Source: Prevotella sp.
Lineage (GTDB): Bacteria > Bacteroidota > Bacteroidia > Bacteroidales > Bacteroidaceae
Length of the DNA: 64,000 nucleotides
Reading direction: 5' to 3'
Assembly: GCA_017548605.1 (NCBI GenBank)
Contig: JAFYZT010000040.1
Location: 248,001 to 312,000, forward strand
Below, in pieces: positions 1 to 8,863 of the stretch. The position numbers and the translations under genes were made by a program. Position 1 is the first letter of the stretch. The number at the start of each line of letters is the position of its first letter. Under the pieces are notes generated by a model, which saw nothing but the letters and a program-made list of their open reading frames with translations, made no database searches and was not told the origin of the DNA.

Positions 1-1368
1 CTGTTGTCGAGTCTTGACAACCGCGACCTGCGTCGTCGTGTGTATGAAGCCTCAATCCATCGTGCCGATGGTAGTGGTTCGTTCAACACTTTCCCCATCG
101 TGAGCGAGATAGCCCGACTGCGTGCCGAGAAAGCCCAGCTAATGGGTTACGGCAACTACGCCTCGTATTCATTGGAGAAGACAATGGCCAAGACCACCGA
201 CAGGGTATATACTTTCCTTCGCCAGCTCATCGACGCCTACCGGCCGAAGGCCGATGCCGAGACGCGAGCTATCGAGGCCTACGCCCGCAGGACGATGGGT
301 AACAGCTTCCAGTTGGAGCCCTACGACCGTTTCTATTACTCTGCCAAGATGAAACAAGAGACATACAACCTCTCCGATGATGAGGTGAAGCCTTATTTCA
401 ATGTTGACAGTGTACTCATCAACGGAGTGTTCTATGCCGCCGGGCGAGTGTATGGCCTGACGTTCAAAGAGCGCAAGGACATACCCACCTATCATCCCGA
501 TATGAAAGTGTTTGAAGTGTTGGACAAGGACGGGCGGTCGCGTGCCCTTTTCTACTGCGACTATTTCCGCCGTCCCACTAAACGTGGCGGTGCATGGATG
601 AGTGAGTTTGCCCAGCAGAGTCACCTGCGCCACCAGCATCCCATCATATACAATGTGTGCAACAGTGCTAAAGCTCCCGACGGCCAGCCGTCATTGCTCA
701 CGTGGGATGAGGTGACCACGATGTTCCATGAGTTTGGCCATGCCCTGCATGGCATGTTGTCGGACTGCCGATACTCCAAGTTAGCAGGTACCAGTGTGGC
801 CCGTGACTTTGTGGAGATGCCGTCGCAGTTCAACGAGTCGTTCGCTACCATCCCCGAGATATTCGACCATTTTGCCCGCCATGCGGAAACAGGTCAGCCG
901 ATGCCTGCCGACATGAAGAAAAAGATGTTGGAGTCCATCAATTTCCATTCCGCCTACGCGTTAGGTGAGAACCTGGCAGCCACCTGCCTGGACCTGGCTT
1001 GGCACACTCTCGACATTTCGGCCATACCGACAGCCGAGCAAGCGAGTGCTTTCGAGACCGAGGCCCTGCAACGTGTGGGACTGCTCGACCATCAGGTACC
1101 ACCACGCTACTCCACCAGCTATTTCAACCATGTCTGGGGCGGCGGTTACGCTGCGGGTTACTACAGCTATCTCTGGACGGAAGTCCTTGCCGTGAATGTG
1201 GCCGACTGTTTTGCGAACCGTGGCGCCTTGCGCAGAGAGGTGGGACAAGCTTTCCGCGACCAGGTACTTAGCCGTGGCAATACCGGTGACCTGATGGAGA
1301 TGTTCAGCAACTTCACAGGACTGGCGCAGCCCGATGCTGCAGCATTGTTGAAAGCGAGGGGGCTGTGA
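1..1368 (+). CDS. dcp: M3 family peptidyl-dipeptidase, 5' end cut by window
   Basis: This is the C-terminal 455 codons of a zinc metallopeptidase of family M3 (peptidyl-dipeptidase Dcp/oligopeptidase type), which removes dipeptides from peptide C-termini. The reading frame is open from base 1, so the real start lies upstream; the first TTG at base 4 is not a credible start. The zinc motif HEFGH is at 727-741, preceded by a Phe, and the third ligand lies in the following DFVEMPSQFNE block, both typical of Dcp. The gene ends in GAGGGGGCTGTGA and is followed by CCCACCCC/GGGAGGG repeats and a hairpin terminator at 1461-1497. No signal peptide can be judged because the N-terminus is missing. The family call is secure; Dcp versus another M3 subfamily is likely but not proven. 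Confidence 0.9.
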   Translation: MLSSLDNRDLRRRVYEASIHRADGSGSFNTFPIVSEIARLRAEKAQLMGYGNYASYSLEKTMAKTTDRVYTFLRQLIDAYRPKADAETRAIEAYARRTMGNSFQLEPYDRFYYSAKMKQETYNLSDDEVKPYFNVDSVLINGVFYAAGRVYGLTFKERKDIPTYHPDMKVFEVLDKDGRSRALFYCDYFRRPTKRGGAWMSEFAQQSHLRHQHPIIYNVCNSAKAPDGQPSLLTWDEVTTMFHEFGHALHGMLSDCRYSKLAGTSVARDFVEMPSQFNESFATIPEIFDHFARHAETGQPMPADMKKKMLESINFHSAYALGENLAATCLDLAWHTLDISAIPTAEQASAFETEALQRVGLLDHQVPPRYSTSYFNHVWGGGYAAGYYSYLWTEVLAVNVADCFANRGALRREVGQAFRDQVLSRGNTGDLMEMFSNFTGLAQPDAAALLKARGL

Positions 1369-1372
1369 GAAT

Positions 1373-1420
1373 ACCCACCCCGGCCCTGACACCCACCCCA
1401 GCCCTCCCGAAGGGAGGGTG
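1373..1420. repeat. CCCACCCC/GGGAGGG intergenic inverted repeat
   Basis: Two CCCACCCC words are followed by CCCTCCCGAAGGGAGGG, a 7-bp palindrome around GA. The same design recurs at 37404-37430, 49155-49240 and 63889-64000, with CCCCTCC/GGAGGGG variants elsewhere. It lies directly after the M3 peptidase stop codon. Confidence 0.75.
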
Positions 1421-1460
1421 ATGACAACCCCAACTTCACTACCTGTAGGAAGGATATAAG

Positions 1461-1497
1461 GAAAGCCGCACTCCCCTAAAGGGGACGTGCGACTTTC
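1461..1497 (+). terminator. Hairpin terminator after M3 peptidase
   Basis: GAAAGCCGCAC pairs with GTGCGACTTTC (one mismatch) and CCCC pairs with GGGG around a TAAA loop. The stem is followed by TATTT. It sits between convergent genes (peptidase on plus, esterase on minus) and could serve both strands. Confidence 0.6.
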
Positions 1498-1546
1498 TAT
1501 TTGCATGTGACAATTTTTCGCTTAATTCTTGTATGAAATGTCTATG

Positions 1547-3541
<1,995 letters not shown>

Positions 3542-3629
3542 TCACCGCATTGTTGTAACATTTACTTTTTTAAATGTTTCTCATGGGTGACATGAACGAT
3601 ATATAAAGGAAAAAGAGCTTTGCGACTTC

Positions 3630-4190
3630 TTACATGTCGCGTGTCATCAAAGCACGATATTCCACAGGAGTCATGCCGACGGCATCCTGCACGCGACGCT
3701 GCAAGGTACGTACATTGCCGAATCCCGCCTCTTCGGCGATAACGGCAATGGTGTAGTTTTGTTTTTCACGCAGTAAGCGCAACGCAGCAAGCACCCTGAG
3801 GTTGTCGATATACGCATCGGGCGTGCGGTGGATGGTTTGTTTACGGAACAACCTTGTCAGACGTTCCTGACTCACGTCGAGCAGTTTTGCCAGGTCACGA
3901 GCGTTGAAATCCGGTTGCAGGTGCGGTCTATCGGACTCCACTTTCATTTCGATGAGTGCCATGAGTTGGGCATCATCTTTGAGGTCGGCATTACGTTGGC
4001 GTTCGATATTGCCTTGGAGTATCTCCTTGGCCACGGAGACACGTCGCCGCATCTCATTGTCTTCTTCGAGACGTTCTGAGAGGTCGAGATTACGGCTTAC
4101 CAGTCTGACGAGCTCATCTTTCAAGCGTTCCACTTCGTCTTTCAGATAGGCGTTCTCGTCTTGTAGTTTCTTTATTTCAGCTGGAGACAT
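3630..4190 (-). CDS. AraC-type HTH regulator with N-terminal coiled coil
   Basis: This is a DNA-binding protein of 186 residues. Residues 1-60 are a charged heptad-like helix (MSPAEIKKLQDENAYLKDEV onward), likely a coiled-coil dimerisation segment. Residues about 95-182 form an AraC-type double helix-turn-helix, with the first HTH around DLAKLLDVSQERLTRLF and the second around IAVIAEEAGFGNVRTLQRR, ending in the usual GMTPVEYR tail. There is no sugar-binding cupin, so it is not a classical AraC activator. It is the last gene of a leftward operon after the phosphatase/kinase and the STAS protein, 43 nt behind the latter. It is therefore a plausible output or companion of that partner-switching module. 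This role is inferred from context only. Confidence 0.8.
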   Translation of the reverse strand: MSPAEIKKLQDENAYLKDEVERLKDELVRLVSRNLDLSERLEEDNEMRRRVSVAKEILQGNIERQRNADLKDDAQLMALIEMKVESDRPHLQPDFNARDLAKLLDVSQERLTRLFRKQTIHRTPDAYIDNLRVLAALRLLREKQNYTIAVIAEEAGFGNVRTLQRRVQDAVGMTPVEYRALMTRDM

Positions 4191-4194
4191 GTTA

Positions 4195-4230
4195 TTAGTT
4201 ACGGATTACGAGTGATGAGTTACGAATAGT
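4195..4230. repeat. GAGTTACGAGTGA degenerate tract
   Basis: The 43-nt spacer between the STAS and AraC-type genes is built of variants of GTTACGA and GAGTGATGAG. The same word family is seen at 41877-41945 (coding), 46400-46430 and 47343-47372. Confidence 0.5.
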
Positions 4231-4233
4231 TAC

Positions 4234-4539
4234 TTAATCTTCCTGTTCAAAGAGTTGCAGGAAGCCACCGATTTGGAGTACCTCCTTCACGTCGTCACTA
4301 GGTTGTCTTAGGTATGCTTTGTGTCCGTTCTTGCGAACATGTTTGTAGATATTCAGCAAGATACGCAGTCCACTTGAGGAGATGTAATCGAGTTCAGCAC
4401 AATCGACCACAATGTCGCAGTCGTCACGTTCAAAAAGCGGAGCCAGGTCACGTTCCACCTGTCCGCAAGCCGCTGTGTCGAGATCGCCGGAAAGAGCAAC
4501 CACAATACGGCCTTCAGTTTCAGAGATGATTGTTGTCAT
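4234..4539 (-). CDS. STAS-domain anti-sigma-factor antagonist
   Basis: This is a single-domain STAS protein of 101 residues, about the usual SpoIIAA/RsbV length. The phospho-acceptor block DYISSSGLRIL (residues about 51-61) is intact, so a serine is available for the cycle of phosphorylation by an RsbW-like kinase and dephosphorylation by a PP2C phosphatase. Both activities are encoded by the gene directly upstream, whose 3' end overlaps this start by 20 nt. This implies translational coupling and near-equal synthesis. In the known systems such a protein sequesters or releases an anti-sigma factor. No sigma-B-like sigma factor gene is present nearby, so the regulated target is unknown. Confidence 0.92.
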   Translation of the reverse strand: MTTIISETEGRIVVALSGDLDTAACGQVERDLAPLFERDDCDIVVDCAELDYISSSGLRILLNIYKHVRKNGHKAYLRQPSDDVKEVLQIGGFLQLFEQED

Positions 4540-6427
4540 GATGTATGTTTTTTTTAATTACGAGCATGTTTTTATCGTCAAGACGTCGGTATTCGAGTAA
4601 GTCGCTCATCTGTCGCATGAACACGAGTCCCAATCCCCCAGCCGGTCGGTTTTCGGCTTCCATGGAAAGGTCTGTAGTAGGTGCCGTGGTCGGGTCGAAG
4701 GGCGCGCCATCGTCGATGATACATATGGTGAATTGCTTGTCTGTCACTTTTGCTGCCATCGTTACCTCCTGAGCCTTTCCGTGCATGGCAGCGTTGGCCA
4801 GTGCTTCTTCGACCACCAGGCGTAGCCGTTTCATTTCGCGAGTGCTCATACCGGCCTTTTTTGCCATGTCGGAAACGAATTCTTTCAGTTGGGGGAGGTC
4901 GTCCTGTAAATCAACAGGTGCGAAAGACAACGAGTCAAGCCCTTTCCACTCAATGGCCATCATCGTTATGTCATCGCTTTGTTCGGCCTTTCCCGCAAAG
5001 GTGCGAACTTCGTCCTCCATGTGCGCCACCAGATCACATGCATGGTTTCCATTGTTTTCTTTGGCGAGGTTGACCACTTTTTTCCTTGAGAACAGATGAC
5101 CATCTGTGTCGCGCAGTTCGCTTAATCCGTCGGTAAAGAGGAACAGCGTGTTATCTGAGGTCATCGCCGTTGTCTGTCCTTGGAATTTCCAGTCAGGCAA
5201 TGCCCCTACAGGCAGGTTGGGAAAGACTTTCATCGGTACTCCCCCTAAGATAGGAGCTTCATGTCCTGCATTGCAATAGTCGAGCACACCTGTATTGAGA
5301 TCAAGTATTCCGACGAACATCGTGGCGAAGTAACCTGAGGATTGACCTTCGCATATTGACCGATTCATCATCTGCACGATGTCTGCCGCCGTAACGGTCG
5401 ATTCTTTATTAATTCTTTTTGCCTCTGTACGGAACAGCTGTCGTGTGGCCATCATCAACAAAGCGGCTGGCACGCCCTTTCCAGAGACGTCACCGATGCA
5501 GAAGAACAGTTGTTCGTTACGTATGAGGAAATCGTAGAAATCACCTCCCACCTCTCTTGCCGGCGTCAGCGAAGCATAGACATCTACATCGTCGCGTTCA
5601 GGAAATGGCGGGAACACTTTTGGCAACATAGCCATCTGTATGTTACGTGCGATGTTGAGTTCATTTTCTATGCGAGTCATCTCATTGGCTACGTTCATGA
5701 GCCTTCGCTGGCTAGCCACATAGCGTTGTATGATGAAAGCCAGGACAATCAATCCCAACAGTTGCAGTAAGATGACGGGGAGTAGCGAGTGACGTTGGTT
5801 GTCGTAGAGTTGTGTTGCCATAGCCGACAGCTCGTGAAGGGGCACATCGGCAGCGAGAACTCCCACGGTTTTTCCATTCTTGTCACGAACGGGTCGTGAG
5901 AAGGTACACATGAGCATCACATTGTATTTTCCCTCATATGGCTCGCTCCAGAAGGCATCATTGTCGAGAGCGCGGTGGAACCAAGTGCGTTGGGTATAGT
6001 CGAAGTCGATAGATTGTTCCTTCCAGTTTCCCTCTTCGCCATAGATATATATTCCGTATCGTCCGTGTGAGGGAAGATTCTGAACGGTGCCTTTCATATA
6101 TCCTGGAATAAAAGCGAGATTCATGCCCGTAATATGCGCATGATGTGTCAACATATGGCGCATGATGTTTTTCAGTGAGTCAATTTCTTTATTAGCCACC
6201 ATCCGCTCCACTTCATTCACATGCTCTGACACCGTTTTTTCTACCTCTTGTTTAATTTTAGCCGTGTGGTTGGTTTCGTTGAGATCACGCTGTGCCATCT
6301 CCTTGAGTTGCCACGTGATGTCGCGCCGTGTAGCAAAATATTGCACGGCTGTGGTCAGTTCCAGCAGCATGGCAGCAACAACCAGCACCACGATGCTTCT
6401 CATTTTGACCTTACTGTTTGTTTTCAT
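4520..6427 (-). CDS. Membrane sensor PP2C (SpoIIE) phosphatase fused to RsbW-like ATPase
   Basis: This is a signalling protein of 635 residues. It has a transmembrane helix near residues 10-32, an extracytoplasmic Cache-like sensor (about 40-215), a second helix (about 220-240), a short linker, and a SpoIIE-type PP2C domain (about 270-480). The PP2C metal-site blocks GGDFYDF, GDVSGKG, FTDGLSE and SDDITM are all present. The protein ends in a GHKL histidine-kinase-like ATPase (about 500-630) with EEALANAAMHG (N box), DDGAPFDP (G1) and GGLGLVF (G2). Opposing phosphatase and kinase activities for the STAS protein encoded next are thus in one chain. I use the ATG at 6427 because the promoter -7 box (6449-6456) covers the longer TTG start. 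First gene of a three-gene operon. Confidence 0.9.
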   Translation of the reverse strand: MKTNSKVKMRSIVVLVVAAMLLELTTAVQYFATRRDITWQLKEMAQRDLNETNHTAKIKQEVEKTVSEHVNEVERMVANKEIDSLKNIMRHMLTHHAHITGMNLAFIPGYMKGTVQNLPSHGRYGIYIYGEEGNWKEQSIDFDYTQRTWFHRALDNDAFWSEPYEGKYNVMLMCTFSRPVRDKNGKTVGVLAADVPLHELSAMATQLYDNQRHSLLPVILLQLLGLIVLAFIIQRYVASQRRLMNVANEMTRIENELNIARNIQMAMLPKVFPPFPERDDVDVYASLTPAREVGGDFYDFLIRNEQLFFCIGDVSGKGVPAALLMMATRQLFRTEAKRINKESTVTAADIVQMMNRSICEGQSSGYFATMFVGILDLNTGVLDYCNAGHEAPILGGVPMKVFPNLPVGALPDWKFQGQTTAMTSDNTLFLFTDGLSELRDTDGHLFSRKKVVNLAKENNGNHACDLVAHMEDEVRTFAGKAEQSDDITMMAIEWKGLDSLSFAPVDLQDDLPQLKEFVSDMAKKAGMSTREMKRLRLVVEEALANAAMHGKAQEVTMAAKVTDKQFTICIIDDGAPFDPTTAPTTDLSMEAENRPAGGLGLVFMRQMSDLLEYRRLDDKNMLVIKKNIHHDNNHL

Positions 6428-6448
6428 CCCAACTTTATCTTTCCGCTG

Positions 6449-6480
6449 CAAAAATAAGAAAAAGATGAAAGAAATACAAA
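6449..6480 (-). promoter_or_regulatory. Promoter of the phosphatase-STAS-regulator operon
   Basis: Reading leftward, TTTG (6480-6477), 20 nt, then TATTTTTG (6456-6449): a perfect Bacteroidetes sigma-ABfr-type promoter. The expected start is about 15 nt before the ATG at 6427. Confidence 0.75.
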
Positions 6481-6555
6481 TTGTTGAGAAAAAAATGCGA
6501 GATTAGGCTGAATCACGATATGCGCCATATTCCGTTCCTAATTCATTATACCACA

Positions 6556-6589
6556 AAAAAGAGAGCTTTCGTTTGAAAACTCTCTTTTT
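6556..6589 (-). terminator. Terminator of tRNA-Arg(UCU)
   Basis: On the minus strand AAAAAGAGAGTTTTC pairs with GAAAGCTCTCTTTTT around a short AAAC-type loop, and the stem runs into a T tract. It lies 29 nt past the tRNA 3' end. Confidence 0.8.
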
Positions 6590-6617
6590 GAGAACACTTG
6601 TAAAAAACATTGTTTCG

Positions 6618-6691
6618 TGATTCCGTTGGGACTCGAACCCAAGACCCACAGCTTAGAAGGCTGTTGCTCTATCCAGCTGAGCTACGGAACC
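6618..6691 (-). tRNA. tRNA-Arg (anticodon TCT)
   Basis: This 74-nt cloverleaf has acceptor stem GGTTCCG/CGGAATC with one G-U pair, D arm GCTC/GAGC, anticodon stem ACAGC/GCTGT with loop CTTCTAA (anticodon TCT, reading AGA), and T arm TTGGG/CCCAA with the TTCGAGT loop. The discriminator is A and the 3' CCA is not encoded. Confidence 0.95.
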
Positions 6692-6731
6692 ATCCTTATG
6701 GATTTCAAACCGTTTTTTCCAAAATCGGGTG

Positions 6732-6763
6732 CAAAATTACTTCATTTTCCGTAAATGGCCAAA
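6732..6763 (-). promoter_or_regulatory. Promoter of tRNA-Arg(UCU)
   Basis: On the minus strand TTTG, 20 nt, TAATTTTG. It lies about 40 nt upstream of the mature tRNA 5' end, leaving a leader of some 35 nt to be removed by RNase P. Confidence 0.75.
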
Positions 6764-6833
6764 TAAAGTATGATTTTTTTGAGTATCAGCTTGTTTAGGA
6801 GATTTCCCGTAGATATTTCTTTTGTAAATATAA

Positions 6834-6869
6834 AAGGAAAGAGGATGTGCTGGCACATCCTCTTTCCTT
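6834..6869 (-). terminator. Terminator of the outer-membrane barrel gene
   Basis: AAGGAAAGAGGATGTGC pairs perfectly with GCACATCCTCTTTCCTT, and on the minus strand it runs into TTATATTT. It lies 22 nt past the stop codon. Confidence 0.8.
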
Positions 6870-6891
6870 AATAATATAAGTTGAAATGTTT

Positions 6892-7470
6892 TTAGAGGTC
6901 GAAGCGATAACCGAGAGTGATCTGGAAGACGCTGTTCTTCTGGTCGCCGTGGTCGAAGACCTTCGTCAGGCCAAGGTTGTAGCGAGCGTCGAGCACCACA
7001 TTCTGATACTCATAGGAGATGCCAAGAGGAATGGAGAAGTCGAAAGACTTGAAACCTGACATATCAATCTCGTTGGTACCTGCAGATGTTTCTGACTTCA
7101 GTTTATGCGACATATTGAATCCAAATTGGACACCTGTTTTGAGTGCTAAGTTCTTAGCCACATAGACATTAGCCACCATGGGCAAATTGAGATAGTCGAA
7201 TTTCCATGTATATTCCACTGGACCATCGTCACGATTTGCACCCTGCATGGAGTACATGATTCCACCAGCGAGGCTGAACATGTCGGTCAGTGTGTATTCA
7301 ACTTCTGCACCAGCAGCCAAGCCAATGCGTGGGTCGCTTTTACCATTGTCTGTCAGATTAGCAATGTTGAGAGACACTTTTGGCTGGAGGGTAATGCTAC
7401 CCACGGCGTGTTGTGCATAAGCACCCATGGAGGCCACAGCCATCACTGCAAGAAACATTAGTTTTTTCAT
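6892..7470 (-). CDS. Outer-membrane beta-barrel protein (PorT/OMP_b-brl_2 type)
   Basis: This is a small outer-membrane protein of 192 residues. A signal peptide (MKKLMFLAVMAVASMGAYAQ) is followed by alternating polar/hydrophobic strands and glycine-rich turns, consistent with an 8-stranded barrel. Examples are VSLNIANLTDNG, AAGAEVEYTLTDMFSLAGGIMY and YRFDL at the extreme C-terminus with its terminal aromatic-hydrophobic pattern. It starts at the ATG at 7470, since the two extra codons from 7476 (Met-Ile) spoil the signal-peptide n-region less well than MKK. It is monocistronic, with its own terminator. The substrate is unknown; such proteins are often structural or stress-related. Confidence 0.8.
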   Translation of the reverse strand: MKKLMFLAVMAVASMGAYAQHAVGSITLQPKVSLNIANLTDNGKSDPRIGLAAGAEVEYTLTDMFSLAGGIMYSMQGANRDDGPVEYTWKFDYLNLPMVANVYVAKNLALKTGVQFGFNMSHKLKSETSAGTNEIDMSGFKSFDFSIPLGISYEYQNVVLDARYNLGLTKVFDHGDQKNSVFQITLGYRFDL

Positions 7471-7492
7471 AATCATTACATTTTAAATTTGA

Positions 7493-7500
7493 CAAATTTA
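7493..7500 (-). promoter_or_regulatory. -7 box for the barrel protein gene
   Basis: TAAATTTG on the minus strand matches TAnnTTTG, 22 nt before the ATG at 7470. No -33 TTTG is visible at 19-21 nt. Confidence 0.4.
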
Positions 7501-7602
7501 GAATTAAATTAGTATAAAATATGCTACGTTAGTGTAAAATTTTCTTTTACAATGCAAAAATATGAAAAAAAACAGTTCCCTCCAAGAAAAAAAGCAAAAA
7601 AA

Positions 7603-8832
7603 TTACGAAAAGAAGAAATAACTGATGAAAACAGCCGCTATCATACCCGCTATGTCAGCGCAAAGGCCACAAGTGACTGCATAGCGATAGCGCCGGATGC
7701 CTACGCTTCCAAAATAGACTGCGAGAATATAAAACGTGGTATCGGTGCAACCTTGAAGAATGCTGGCCAGATGTCCCACGAACGAGTCCGGCCCGTAATG
7801 GCTGAAACAGTCGAGCATCATTCCACGCGCCGCCGGTCCGCTGAGCGGTTTCATGAGCGCCACGGGCAGAGCCCCCACGAAGTCACTATTGATGCCCATC
7901 TTATCCACCATTGTCACTAATCCGTCTTGCAGCAGCTGCAATCCCCCCGAAGCACGGAATACCCCCACCGCCACAAGGATAGCCACACAATAAGGAATAA
8001 GTGTGACAGCCACATGGAATCCCCCTTTTGCCCCTTCGATGAACGAGTCATATACATTTCGCCTCCGTATCGCTCCCGAGCATATAAAAATCATGATAGT
8101 ACCGAGGATGAGGATGCCTGTTAGCACACGACAGAAGTCCTGCACCTGCCCGTTCGTCATGCCTATGATGAATGAGAAGAGTGCCGCCACAAAGACTGCT
8201 ATGCCTCCGAGCAGTGCCAAGATATACCGGTTAAGCAAATTGATGCGTTGGTAGGCAGAGCACACCAGCAGTCCCACTATGGTGGAGCAAAGTGTTGTGA
8301 GCAGTAGCGGCAGGAACACGTCGGTAGGGTCGATGGCTCCCGCCTTCGCCCGGTAGGCCATGATAGAAACTGGTATGATAGTCAGTCCCGATGTGTTGAG
8401 CGTGAGAAACATGATCATCGGGTTGCTCGCCGTCTGTTTGTCTGGATTAATAGTTTGCAGTTCCTGCATCGCTTTCAGTCCCACCGGAGTTGCCGCATTG
8501 TCGAGACCCAGCATATTAGCCGACACATTCATGAAGATAGAACCGAGAGCAGGGTGTCCTTTTGGTATGTCGGGAAACAGTTTCGTGAGCACCGGACTGA
8601 GAAAACGCGCCAGTCGTGCTATAAGTCCGCTGTCCTCCCCTATTTTCAGGATACCCATCCACAGCGTGAGTGTTCCCGTCAGTCCAAGGCACATCTCAAA
8701 ACCCATCTTGGACATGTCGAAAGTAGATTGGACAATATCGGCCATAACAGCATCACCCTCGAATATCCATCGAAGCAAAGCGATGAGAAATCCGAGGATG
8801 AAGAGAGCTGCCCAGATGTAATTGAGTGCCAT
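7603..8832 (-). CDS. Fused SpmA/SpmB-like nucleoside-recognition membrane protein
   Basis: This is an integral membrane protein of 409 residues with about ten hydrophobic segments. It contains two Gate/nucleoside-recognition domains that in Bacillus are separate spore-maturation proteins SpmA and SpmB. The N-terminal half carries the NMLGLDNAATPVG block typical of SpmA; the C-terminal half carries GGFHVAVTLIPY and LMKPLSGPAARG typical of SpmB. The fused form is usual in non-sporulating Bacteroidetes, so the role is not sporulation; transport or export of a small molecule is assumed for the family. It begins 31 nt after the TPR gene and is likely the last gene of the SPOR-ruvX-def-TPR operon. 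The spacer contains GATGAGAGATGAGGG-type tract DNA. Confidence 0.85.
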   Translation of the reverse strand: MALNYIWAALFILGFLIALLRWIFEGDAVMADIVQSTFDMSKMGFEMCLGLTGTLTLWMGILKIGEDSGLIARLARFLSPVLTKLFPDIPKGHPALGSIFMNVSANMLGLDNAATPVGLKAMQELQTINPDKQTASNPMIMFLTLNTSGLTIIPVSIMAYRAKAGAIDPTDVFLPLLLTTLCSTIVGLLVCSAYQRINLLNRYILALLGGIAVFVAALFSFIIGMTNGQVQDFCRVLTGILILGTIMIFICSGAIRRRNVYDSFIEGAKGGFHVAVTLIPYCVAILVAVGVFRASGGLQLLQDGLVTMVDKMGINSDFVGALPVALMKPLSGPAARGMMLDCFSHYGPDSFVGHLASILQGCTDTTFYILAVYFGSVGIRRYRYAVTCGLCADIAGMIAAVFISYFFFS

Positions 8833-8863
8833 GGGATAAGGTTAAGCGATGAGAGATGAGGGA

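Noticed and set aside
7603..8832. Evidence of sporulation from SpmA/SpmB domains
   Set aside because: The fused form is widespread in non-sporulating Bacteroidetes and no other sporulation genes are seen; SpoIIE-like and SpoIIAA-like domains at 4.2-6.4 kb belong to a general partner-switching module.
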